DNA of 64,000 nucleotides from Dysidea avara (lineage: Eukaryota > Porifera > Demospongiae > Dictyoceratida > Dysideidae). A model generated the notes under the pieces. It saw nothing but the letters and a program-made list of their open reading frames with translations, did no database searches and had not been told where the DNA came from. Made by a program: the position numbers and the translations under genes. Positions 22,607-33,483 of this stretch are shown here, piece by piece (position 1 is the first letter of the stretch; the number at the start of each line of letters is the position of its first letter). The stretch covers positions 29,883,977-29,947,976 of the forward strand of contig NC_089275.1 in NCBI RefSeq assembly GCF_963678975.1. The letters run 5' to 3'.

Positions 22607-23292
22607 ATGTAATAGTTAGACACTCGCAATAGGTGTCTTCGAGGATTTAAAAACCTGAGGTGACATTAATAATTACCGAGGCGCAGCCGACGTAATTATT
22701 GATGTCACCGATGGTTTTTAAATCCTTGAAGATGCCTATTGTGAGTGTCTAAGTGTTTTAGACAATGGCGTAGAAGCAGTGAGTTAGTATAGAGAGTTCC
22801 CATTGTAAACATCTAGGGTATTTCACCGAGCAAAAGATGTGAGGTTGCGCAAGCCATGAAGCGCGAATAACTGAAGGTTTGTAAAGTCGATAAAAAGTAT
22901 GTTTGAAGCATTATGGATACGTGTGAATGGCAGCAAATGGGAATAGCCAGTGCCAACATGGCTGTCTTGGTCTACAGAGCGTGCTTTACTATGGCGAAGG
23001 CAACAAACTGAATTAATGCCTTGTACCACGATGGTCTATAAATCCACTGAGCTACCCACGATAACAGCATACCTGAGTGTAATTTCTTTGTAATAATCTT
23101 CTCGCAATCGCTTGGTGTTTACTGATGTGCGAAATACTAATTGTCCACAAAAGGCTAATTGCATTACTGTAGGCCACATTGTGGTTGTAAACAACTGTCG
23201 GGTGTCTTACCAGTAAGACACCTGATACCCGGTTTCTTCGCAAATAAGAGACCTCCACACATCAAACGAAACGCTGCATACCATTCTCTAAT
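22607..23292. mobile_element. ~680-base insertion found only in the left arm
   Basis: The right arm is continuous where this stretch sits: CACTGTACTATTAG corresponds to the left-arm sequence interrupted after CACTGTACTA. It contains a strong hairpin at 22,617-22,752 (TTAGACACTCGCAATAGGTG against its inverse, centre near GGCGCAGCC) and a second small hairpin with GTCTTACCAGTAAGAC (23,205-23,222). The type is not recognised, and the hairpin may be a separate MITE. Confidence 0.6.
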
Positions 23293-23940
23293 ACTGATTA
23301 GTGATCATGGAGGATTATTTATTAAGATACTAAGATATACAAACGCTACAACTTCTAACTATAGCAGTAAATTTTTTTTACCCTGGTCCAATGTCTAATA
23401 ATCGTGAGAGACTCTACTGTGACAAATACATGTTTATCATGTGCTAATCGACTTTTTACAATTAAGTTTTACAACACAAATACATGTATAATTAAACTCA
23501 CCAATTGTGACTAAATCCCTTCAACACGAAAAGACAAGTAATGAGACAACCTTGGAGACAACAGCCTCACAAGCCTATTCTGGTGCGCTTATTTAGTAGT
23601 AATATAAATTTTAAAGGCGTTTATTTACAACAGGAAATAATTACGCGCCCCTCTATTGTCTCTGTACATACTTGCCTTTTCTTTACTATTCTCATTTCAT
23701 TTCACAAGATCTCTTGGCAGGGGCGTAGCTTCTTCACTTGAATTAGTCAATGCTTGAAGTAGATCGAGATACTCTAATAGAACAGTCACATTTCTACAAG
23801 TGCCATATTTTTATATTGTAAAGTGTGTAAGAAGCTAGTAATTTAAACTATACAATCCAATGCTAAGCAGAAGTTGTAACTATGCTAAATATTGACTGCA
23901 GTGTTACAGCTATTTTGTGACTGCTCTAATTAGAGATTTC

Positions 23941-25314
23941 CAACTAAATTAAATAATTAACATTCCATGCATTCATTGGTATGAAAAATATTGTGTAATT
24001 TTTTAGGGTCATTTTAGTGCAAACTCCACCCCAATTTGGTGGTTCCTATCAAAAAATATAAGCAAAAGAAGTTGACAGTGTGATGATTTTTGTGTACGGT
24101 ATTTTCAATGCTTTTTACATAATTATATTGCATGGCACCAAACACAATATTCGAAGTGTCATAAATCTAGATAGGAAACTAATAATGACATGAAATTTTC
24201 ACCACATAACTATTTCATGGAGAACAGCATATGAGCTAGGTAAAATCTCTCAAGAGTGACCACTTCTTTGTAGACTGACCACTCAGAATATTACATGAAT
24301 ATAAAAAAAAGCAAGTGATTCGCAAATAAATCTGTGTGTATTGCATAATACTAAGTATACACAGGTACTCAATGCATTTTCAAGGATAACTAACTAGAAA
24401 AATCAGTAACATGGTAAGTAATGGCATCACAAGTCACAATTAACAAATAATTCGGAAACATGACAATCGGATAACAAAATGTAAGACCAATATTATTATT
24501 AAAATAGATTTGTTTGGACACTGTTCAGCTTTATTTGTCACATTGTAAGCACTAAGGAATATATAACACAATAACATCACTATACTACAGAGAGAAATTA
24601 TACATAGTTTCTGACCAAAATTACAATCACTGAAGCTGCTATAAAATGGATCAAACAGCAGTAAATACACCAGAATATAACATCAGGTTAGTGTGAAGCC
24701 ATAATTTATCGTATAGCATGTAAGGTTGGTAGCACATGCCAGTCTCCACTTTTGAAAAGATTATGCTCAACCTTGAACCTTATATTGCAATTCCGCGCAA
24801 GACAACAAACTGCTCACCTTTAAACTATATTTGCATCGATGCGGAGGGATGCCTTGAAGCCCAGGGTGATTGTAATGCTGAATTCTGAACAGTGCCGATG
24901 GAGATTTACCTTTAAAAGGGCCATATTTTCGTCGTAATCCAACGTCAGTCGTCCTCCAATCAAAAAACACATGGCAAAATCAAAATCAGCATATACGGTT
25001 TGTCCAGGAACACCTCCTTCATCCTCATCTGCCACAGATTTATGCGGAAACACTCCGAAACTTTGGCTATCTCCGGTGCCGTATTCTTCTAATTAGAAAT
25101 ACGAACGAAATTATTTGTATGGGATTCCTATGGGGATTTTTATTTCTTAAGCTTTGATTTGACGTATTTCAATAAACACTGCATGGATTTTAATCCAATA
25201 AAGTGCATTACGAAGTACGAAGCACTGACTACTATTAACTGGAACGGTAGCTTGTGAAACGTTTATTGAAGGTGTGAAAATATGTGTGAAAAATTGGTTG
25301 GTTGGAAATCGCTA
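23941..25314. mobile_element. DNA element in the left arm, inserted in the CTCTAATAGAG motif
   Basis: The ends TAGAGATTTCCAAC and GGTTGGAAATCGCTA are inverted, flanked by the 7-base duplication CTCTAAT (23,934-23,940 and 25,315-25,321). The right arm has the uninterrupted target. Length 1,374 bases. On the minus strand it holds an open exon-like stretch (24,820-25,085) with a donor-like LLK|GTAAAT. No transposase was seen. TAG-type ends resemble hAT, but a 7-base duplication is unusual. Confidence 0.75.
24905..25085 (-). CDS. Possible captured exon inside a DNA element
   Basis: The minus-strand frame reads EEYGTGDSQSFGVFPHKSVA, then QTVYADFDFAMCFLIGGRLT and DYDENMALLK, immediately followed by GTAAATC as a possible donor. 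The composition looks like a normal host protein, unlike the repeats around it. A MITE-like element carrying such a piece could be an exon captured from a host gene. No family was recognised, and chance coding is possible. Confidence 0.3.
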
Positions 25315-25544
25315 CTCTAATAGAGTATTTTGATCGTTTTAATGCAGTACAAGATGAAAGGCAAAGGGTTTACTAGTTAAAATGGGTGTTAGTTGACTGC
25401 AGTTGCATGCCACTAATAGGGCCGACAAGAGAAATTAGGGGGCCCAGGGAAAAGAGTTAAAGAGGGGCCCAGGGGCAAGGAAGGATCTAGATCCTGACTG
25501 CTCTATTAGAGTATATCGATCTTTTTTTAAACAGGCAATCAAGG

Positions 25545-25929
25545 CAGCGGCGGAGGAAGTAGTTGATATTAGGGGGGCTCCGCTGAGCTGACCCAGACTT
25601 ATTTCTAGTTTGGTAAGGTGAGACCAAAAAAAAAAGTCACAACCAACTGTCAAGAACTTTCCTCCTCACCAGCTACCATTTCTAGGTGATAAACTACATA
25701 AAAATCCTTACATAGCTCGCTACACACTGGCTACTTTATTAGAGTGACTGCTCTATAAGAGTATCTCGATCTTTATCACGATTTTCAGCCCCACTCCAAG
25801 GAAGATAATTCGGTGTGATATCATACTGAGGGGGGGGGGGGGGGGGGGGGCTAAGCCCCCCTCAGCAGACCGAGAGGGGGCCTTAGCTCCCTAGCCCCCT
25901 CCCCCCCCCCCCCCTTTCCGCCGCCTATG
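25545..25929. mobile_element. hAT-like MITE with 8-base duplication, left arm only
   Basis: The ends CAGCGGCGGAGGAAG and CTTTCCGCCGCCTATG are flanked by AATCAAGG on both sides (25,537-25,544 and 25,930-25,937). The matching site in the right arm lacks it. It contains a long G run (25,831-25,850), a C run (25,901-25,914) and one copy of the CTCTATTAGAG-type motif (25,744-25,771). Confidence 0.85.
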
Positions 25930-27606
25930 AATCAAGGGGCCCCTTTTGGGCTTGGGCAGGGGGAAAATGCCCCTCCCCCATGTGGGCGGCCCTGGCCACT
26001 AAAATTACAGTTATATTTTAATATTCTGTCACTGTATCTGGGGTTTCTGTCAAAACCATGGAAACTCACCTACTGTTATCAACAGTGCATTGCTTATTCT
26101 AACAAAAAGTATTGAAATCCCATCCAAAAACAGCTTATAGCTGTAAAAAAGTGCGCGTCCAAGTAAAGCAGAGTTAAATGCGACAAAAAGTAATGATATC
26201 ATAATGCGGCCATGTACGAGGTGTGCAAGTTGTAAAATTCATATTAGCTAATCAGATAATACAATGTTATTGTTAAAGTGTTAATGAGAACTATGTGATG
26301 CTGCTAGTTTTTAAGTGTGTGAGCATCTTCATAAATGCCACATAAATTTAATTCTCAATAAAGCAATGTGTATAGATTCTCTGATAGTAATAAATAGTTT
26401 GAGTTTGGCCGTCTTTCCTGTATACAGCAATGCTATGAACAAAGGAAAGGTGGCCAAACTCAAACTATTTATTGCTATCAAAGAATCTATACACATTGCT
26501 TTATTGAGAATTAAATTTGTGTGGCATTTATGAAGATGCTCACACACTTATAAACTAGCAGTACATAGTTCTCATTAACACTTTAACAATAACATTGTAT
26601 TACCTGATTAGCTAAATATGAATTTTACAACTTGCACACTTCGCACATGGCCGCATTATGATATCATTACTTTTTGTTGCAGTTAACTCTGCTTTACTTG
26701 GATGCGCACTTTTTTTACAGCTATAAGCTGTTTTTGGATGGGATTTCAATACTTTTTGTTAGAATAAGCAATGCACTGTTGATAACAGTAGGTGAGTTTC
26801 CATGGTTTTGACAGAAACCCCAGATTACAGTGACAGAATATTAAAATATAACTGTAATTTTAGTGGCCAGGGCCGCCCACATTGGAGGTAACTGGGGTAT
26901 TTTGCCCCCTACCACAGCCCGAAAGGGGCCACTTGAATACCTGTTTAAAGAAAGATCGATATACTCTAATAGAGCAGTCAGGATCTAGACCCTTCCTTGC
27001 CCCTGGGCCCCTCTTTAACTCTTTTCCCTGGGCCCTCTAATTTCTCTGGACGGCCCTGTTAGTGGCATGCAACTCCAGTCAACTAACACCCATTTTAACT
27101 AGTAAACCCTTAACAACACTTTGCCTTTCATCTTGTACTGCATTGAAACGATCAAGATACTCTATTAGAGCAGTCACAAAACAGCTGTAACACAGCAATC
27201 AATATTTAGCATAGTTACAACTTCTGCTTAGCATCGGATTGTATAGTTTAAATTACTAGCTACTTACAAACTTTACAATATAAAAATATGGCACTTGTAG
27301 AAATGTGACTGTTCTATTAGAGTATCTCGATCTACTTCAAGCATTGACTAATTCAAGTGAAGAAGCTACGCCCCTGCCAAGAGATCTTGTGAAATGAAAT
27401 GAGAATAGTAAAGAAAAGGCAAGTATGTACAGAGACAATAGAGGGGCGCGTAATTATTTCCTGTTGTAAATAAACGCCTTTAAAATTTATATTACTACTA
27501 AATAAACGCACCAGAATAGGCTTATGTGGCTGTTGTCTCCAAGGTTGTCTCATTACTTGTCTTTTCGTGTTGAAGGGATTTAGTCGCAATTGGTGAGTTT
27601 AACTAT

Positions 27607-28012
27607 CAGGGGCGTAGCCAGGGGGGGTTCAAAGGGTTCGGACGAACCCCTTTTTCAGAGTTAAGTTTTTTAAATCGTGATACTGGTTAACTAGAACTGA
27701 ATTAACTTACACAAATCCACTGAAATGGGTAGCTACAGGTCTTCAGGCAGAGGAATTCAAGTACCTCTACTCGCTATTGCGAATGAATTTATAAGAATAC
27801 ACATGTTTACACGTGTACACGTGTTTACATGTGCACACCTACGAAATAAATGAAGCGTAAAAGTGCTACCTCAGGTGGCATTCTAAAGTTTTTTTCGAAA
27901 AGAATCCATGCAGAATCTAGAAGGCCAGATTCTAGTAAGTTGTAGCACATGGCTGTGGAGATTCTATACTTAGGGCAGAACCCCCCTTTTGGAAATCCTG
28001 CCTACGCCCCTG
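27607..28012. mobile_element. CAGGGGCGTAGCC-type MITE, right arm only
   Basis: The ends CAGGGGCGTAGCCAGG and CCTGCCTACGCCCCTG are inverted and flanked by ACTAT on both sides (27,602-27,606 and 28,013-28,017). The left arm has the empty target (ATTAT). The termini resemble those at 45,178 and 38,218, but the duplication here is five bases. Confidence 0.8.
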
Positions 28013-29089
28013 ACTATACATGTATTTGTGTTGTAAAACTTAATTGTAAAAAGGCGATTAGCACATATCATGATAAACATGTATTTGTCACAGTAGAGTC
28101 TCTCACGAAGTCACGATTATTACGAGACATTGGACCAGGGTAAAAAATTTACTGCTATATTTAGAGGTTGTAGCGTTTGTATATCTTAGTATCTTAATAA
28201 ATAATCCCCCATGATCACTAATCACTAATAGTACAGTGAAAACTGGTCATTATTCAGGCCGTACGGACAAAATTTTCTAACCTTGCCTTTTAAAGAGGTG
28301 GCTGCATTATGCGGCCTTAAAAAAGGTAAGAAGCATGCTGTTCTAACTGGCTATAGAGATGGATTTAGTGTATGACAGCGTATGAGACAGTGAGTGCTGG
28401 CAGCAAGGGGGCAGCCAATCTGTTAGAGCACCAAAAGCACTGCTTCAGACATAGGCAGTTGACTGTCCGCCCCAAGTGCAAAAAGTTTCACTATTGGTCC
28501 TTATAAGCTCCTGATGAAGAAAGTGATGAAGTCATTATCCATAGGATATATTTTTCAGAGTATCCATTTCAGTTCTACAATATAGTAGCCAAGCATAAGA
28601 TGAACATAACACAGCATTCCAGTAGTTTAATGGTGACCACAACACTGCCTGAGTTAAACTGTGGTGAGATTTGAGACTACCAGAAGCCCTGGAATGTCTT
28701 CAACACATGAAATACCAAATATCTAACGCCTGGCTTTCATCCACAGTGGACCTGTCTTGGTGGCCACTTGTACAGAAGGGAAACAGCTGCCACACAGTCT
28801 TGCGAGCGAAACAGCTAGTTGTCACACCCCTTAATTATCAATTTGTAAAATCTTTAGCAAAATTGTGTGTGCGAGCAAGTGCAATGTGGCAGTGCCGTGT
28901 ATATGGTTGCTGCCTAGCAGTGACACATCATGAGTATTGAAGTCACAATGCGTTACTGTATCATCCATCTAAATACAATCTCTGAATGTGTCATTTTGTG
29001 TAGAGAGCAATCTTCCACAAGAAGTGACCTGCAGGTTTCAGTGTATATTGTTAACCATTACTATTGTTCACAATATTGTGAACTATATG

Positions 29090-29269
29090 TACAGTGAAAC
29101 CTCACTTAGTGGCCACCTCTTTAATAAGACCACCTCATTATATTGGCCACCTCTAGTAGGTCCCAAATATAGTTAAGCATTACTTATGACCTCATTAATA
29201 AGGCCACCTTGTTATTCAGGCCAGTTGTTTTGGTCCCACAGCCTGCCATATTAATGAGGTTTCATTGTA
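29090..29269. mobile_element. pogo/Tc1-like MITE, right arm copy
   Basis: The inverted counterpart of 21,623-21,802, bounded by TACAGTGAAACCTCA and AATGAGGTTTCATTGTA. Confidence 0.7.
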
Positions 29270-30429
29270 CTTATGTGAATTTTTATTTTTCGTAATTTTT
29301 CTTCAGGTTTACTGATGGGCACTATGAAGCATTATTGACTGGTACTTGTATAATGTGGTGACTTGAAATGCTAAAACAGTACGTAGCATGTCTTGTATGT
29401 ACATGTAATGTGTTGTAATGTGTCCACACATCTACACATCTTAGAAATAAATATAATTGTATTCTCTATAAATAGTCAGTTCCATTGTGCCACTGGGTCA
29501 TAAGTTGGTTGAGTATGGATCATCCAGGGCACTTGAGTCACATTTTGTCCTCGCCAAGTGGATCTCATCCACTGACAAAATATACAGGATCAGATCACGT
29601 GTATAAATTACGGTTGAACTTGTTTATTGCCACCTTCACTCATTCAGCAGGTAACAGTGTATAAATTCTCAATTGGAATTGGCTTTTGAAGAGTGGTTGT
29701 CTTTCTATACTAGTGGCCATTAAGATAGGTTGTACTGATAGAGTGTACATACTAGAGATGCAACAATATCCTCCACTTAGTGTCGTTTGATAGTGATGCA
29801 ATGGAGACTATGTATTATTGCATTTAAATACTATACTATTATATTGCAACTCTAGCACGTATTTATAACAGGAATGTTTGTTAACTGTTTTAGACATACT
29901 GGAGCCACACCCACTCATCTGGATTCTACAAATGGAGTCATACCAACTTGTTGTCATCATACTTACTCGTTACTCCCATTGTGTTTGGATGAATATACAT
30001 GCCGTCATGTGAGACTTGCTACCATGGTGGGCCACTGGAAAACATTTGCATAGCAGTTATATTACAGTCATTATTGTACAATTCTTACATTATTGTTGTG
30101 AAAAGTGTTTGGTATTCATGTGTCTCCTCTGTATGTTGTAATTACATGTGTAATTTTGTGTGGGGGTGTTATAAAATGCAATAATGCATGGTGACAATTG
30201 TATTAGGCGATTTTGCACACTTCCTTTTAAGCTAGCTACATGTGCTAATTACTCACAGCTTGTGTCAACAACTGGTAACCGCAGTTGTACTCTTGTGTCA
30301 TTCTTTAAGCCGCGCCCTTAGAGGACAAATTATGTGGGGGCGACTAATTTCAAAACGAAGGATGGTATGCAGCACCATAGATTATATCTATGGACTATAA
30401 TCTATGGCAGCACACTTCTTGGTGGCTAT

Positions 30430-31165
30430 ATTTATTTATTTTATTTTAACTGCTTTTTAATGCAGGCAAGGCCTGCATTAATGGTCTGTGGGCAACTGGT
30501 GCCCACAGCCAGAAAAAGTATACGTACAACTTACATTTACAATTGAATGTATAAAATTACAATGAAATTAAGTTAGCTGGCTAAGGTTATTACATACATT
30601 TACATTTGGTATATAGTTGAACTATCCTATAATTTTAAAACTTACATGTGTATTTAATAATAAACTTACTTATATAGCTAAGTACTTATTTTAAGAGAGA
30701 GCGAGAAGAAAAAAAAAAAATTACTGCTGAAGTTTGGTGGACGAGGAGACTTGGAGCAGGTACTACAAGGGCAAACAAAGTGCATACTGTGATGATTGTC
30801 AGAGTTAAAATTGTTTGTAAAATGCTGCCAAAAGATCTTGAGTAACTGTGATTTAATGGTGGAAAAAGGTTGATTTAAGTCAAGTACTGGTAGACTGTTG
30901 TAGGTTCTTGGTAATCTGTTAAAGTAGAAGTTACTTTGTTTGTTGGATGATGTAAAATTGTGTTGAAGCTTGTTACTGGTGGAGGATCTGGTAGGATTGC
31001 GGCAAAAGTTGACATAGTTACTGATATTGAAATGATTAGATGGATGCTGGATTGATTTTACGAAGAAAAGTATGTCATAAAGATCATAGGTGTACATCAG
31101 TGGTAGTATGTTAAGTTTGATAAGACGTGTTTTGTAATCAGTTACATAGTCATTTAGAATAAATA
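30430..31165 (-). mobile_element. LINE 3' fragment, right arm only
   Basis: Absent from the left arm. On the minus strand the ORF 30,678-31,097 reads TYDLYDILFFVKSIQHPSNH, TSNKLQHNFTSSNKQSNFYF and NRLPRTYNSLPVLDL, the typical C-terminus of CR1/L2/Jockey-like LINE proteins. The 3' end is an ATTT-rich tail at 30,431-30,445 (plus strand). It is truncated at its 5' end. Its insertion postdates the palindrome. Confidence 0.75.
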
Positions 31166-31938
31166 TGTACTGATTAACTACATAGAGCGCTAGTTCATCA
31201 ATACCCAGTGACCGCAGTTGTGCTCTGCGTCATTCTTTAAATTCCGAGTAAAATTCTTAGAGAGCAAATGACGTGGGGGCGACTAAATTCAAATTTCAAA
31301 CTAGCCATTCTCGAAAACAAATGTTTCAATCTGAACGAAACTTTCAGAACAGTTTAAAGACACATTGCCCTACATGCCAAGCGAGCATTGCGGAAAACAA
31401 CAATCTGGGATTTGTATTTGGCCTCTAGGTCGACTGAGGACGACTGAAACTTCGTTTGGTGCTGAAATCACGACTGTAGGGTAATCATGTATGGTGAAAT
31501 CGATGATGTGAATCTTGAGGTGATTGAGTGAATACTGAAGCGATAACAGGGCGATGAATGTTCGGAATGCACAAGGCATACACCTGCGGTTGCGTCTAAC
31601 CGCATGCGATAAAAAAATAATACAAAAAAAAAAAAAAAATTAAACTTCACCTTTGATGTCGGCAACCTCGATCACGAAACAGTCGGCATGGATTTGCTTC
31701 ACTGCTTGTGTGGTAGTTACTAGTGACACGATGAGTTCAACTCCAGAGTTTTAGAGGGATAGCGTAAGTGACGGGTGGATTACAGGAAGGCCGAATTTGA
31801 CAACGTTCGTTCTTGTAAAATCCTCACGTAGTGGCCGCGTCATTTATTGTTTGCGACGCGCGTTTCTGCTTTACTGGCCGCGCGACTCATCACCGTGAGT
31901 CTTGATTTGTTTTTGCGTGCATTTTAGTAGGTCACGAG

Positions 31939-33483
31939 ATGCCGACGATTACAACGTTAGAAAGTTCTCGCACCAGAGAAAAGAAGGCATTGGTTAGAGG
32001 AAAATCTGAAGCAGATACACTGTTACAAGCAGAATGGAGTGACAACCCGCAAGAAATGAAAACTCAGTTTGTCAACTGGTAAAGTGTTACTAAGTTTAGA
32101 AACGAAGCTTGCGAAGTTAGAAACCGCAAACGATAAACTAGTAGAAGCCCTAGAACAAGCGGAAGAGCTTGAAGCAGCCGAACAGTTTCAGACCACATTG
32201 GATGAAGAGAGTGAACTGATTGATGACACTATTGATAAGATCTCCCAATTGAAAGTAATGGAAATAGAGAAGTAATGCAGGGATCTTGAGAACTCACATG
32301 AGCCTAGATTTGGTATAAAGAGTTACACAAGTGCAAGAACAAGTAGATCGATTACAGTTTACTCACTCAACACCTATCCTGTCTGATATATGGTCACGCC
32401 CTGCTATGGAAACACCTATCAAACCACCTAAACTTGAGATACCTACCTTTAATGGGGACATATTAAGATGGCAAGAATTTTGGGATGCATTTGAGGCCAC
32501 AATTCACAATGGAAAGTACTCTCCAATTGATAAGATGAATTACCTTAAGTCCAAACTAAGTGGTGAAGCCTTGGATGCCATCTTGGGATACCAGCTGTCA
32601 AATACCAACTATAAGGTCGTGATTGATGTCCTGCAGAAACGGTTTGGGAACACACAGCTTATAATTGAAGCCCACTACCGTAATCTCTCATCTTCCTGCA
32701 GCAATAAATCAGCTTAGCAAGCTACAACAGTGTTATGACACCATTGAGTGCCACTTACGTAGTCTGGAAGCACTGGGTGAGAACATTGAGCACAGACACT
32801 TTGTAGCCTTGATCACAGAGAAGTTACCACAAAGAGTGTTATACCAGCTGTATATAATGAAGGGTGAGAAGGCATTGACGGTAGCCAAGTTACGTGAACT
32901 ATTGGACAAGCACATCACTGCAATGGAGATGGCAGGTGGAGAAATAGACCCTCCCTCCCAATCCCCTCCAACCAAGTTGTTTCATAAACCAGCATATCAA
33001 CATAGAGAGTTCCATAATCCCAAGGCTACCACTGGAGAGCTATTAGTAGGAAGTAGTAACAACCCGAGCAATAGCCGGGAATCTCAGAATGTTTTGAAGT
33101 GTGTTTTTTGCAGCCAGAACCATTGGTCAGATGAGTGTTGCAAGTACTCCACCCAACAGACCAGAATGGAAAAATTGAAGGGGTTGTGTTTTAAGTGTTT
33201 GCAAAGAGGCCATGTGGCTAAAGAGTGCCAAAAACAGAGAAGTTGTTTTCATTGTGGCAAGACCAACCACCACAGAAGTTTATGCTCAAAGCTATTCATG
33301 GTTAATGAGGGTAAACTACATGAATCTGGACTACAGACTATTAGTGCACAGGATGACTCAGCAGAAACTAAAACTGAAGGAGCCACTGTAGCTTGGGGCA
33401 ACCAAGTGTTGATGCAAACAGCCACAGCTGCAATATTGAATAGCCAGAGTAATCAACCAACTTATGTTATTAGACTCTGGTAG
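31939..33483 (+). pseudogene. gag region of the first BEL/Pao relic
   Basis: It begins MPTITTLESSRTREKK right after the palindrome edge. A coiled-coil-like stretch (TKLAKLETANDKLVEALEQA) is followed by the BEL gag core (PKLEIPTFNGDILRWQEFWD) and two zinc knuckles (CFKCLQRGHVAKEC and CFHCGKTNHHRSLC). The order is that of BEL/Pao gag. It is broken as a reading frame. Confidence 0.8.

Larger units (their letters stand above)
19782..31906. repeat. 12.1-kb imperfect palindrome (giant inverted repeat)
   Basis: The outer ends are ATCAAGACTCACGGT (19,782) and ACCGTGAGTCTTGAT (to 31,906). Inverted correspondence was followed along the whole length: for example 20,747-20,980 against about 29,950-30,180, 21,623-21,802 against 29,090-29,269, 23,541-23,741 against 27,353-27,589, and 26,315-26,430 against 26,440-26,547. 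The centre is at about 26,430 with a loop of about 20 bases. Hand-compared stretches differ at roughly one base in 10-15. After removing insertions found in only one arm, the arms are about 4.2 and 4.3 kb. No transposase or other recognisable gene is encoded. It is inserted in the first BEL/Pao relic. Confidence 0.9.

Noticed and set aside
25831-25914. G-run and C-run as a regulatory or origin structure
   Set aside because: They are part of a hAT-like MITE with exact 8-base duplications; simple-sequence slippage explains them.
26315-26547. Two nearly identical 72-residue ORFs on opposite strands
   Set aside because: They are the same DNA read from both sides of the palindrome centre; no family resemblance and no start or splice context.
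19782-31906. Palindrome as an assembly artefact
   Set aside because: Arms differ at several percent and each carries private insertions with clean target duplications, which an artefactual copy would not show. Long-read confirmation is still desirable.
19782-31906. Palindrome as a Polinton/Maverick or other virus-like element
   Set aside because: No polymerase, integrase, capsid or packaging gene is seen between or within the arms, and the ends show no matching target duplication.
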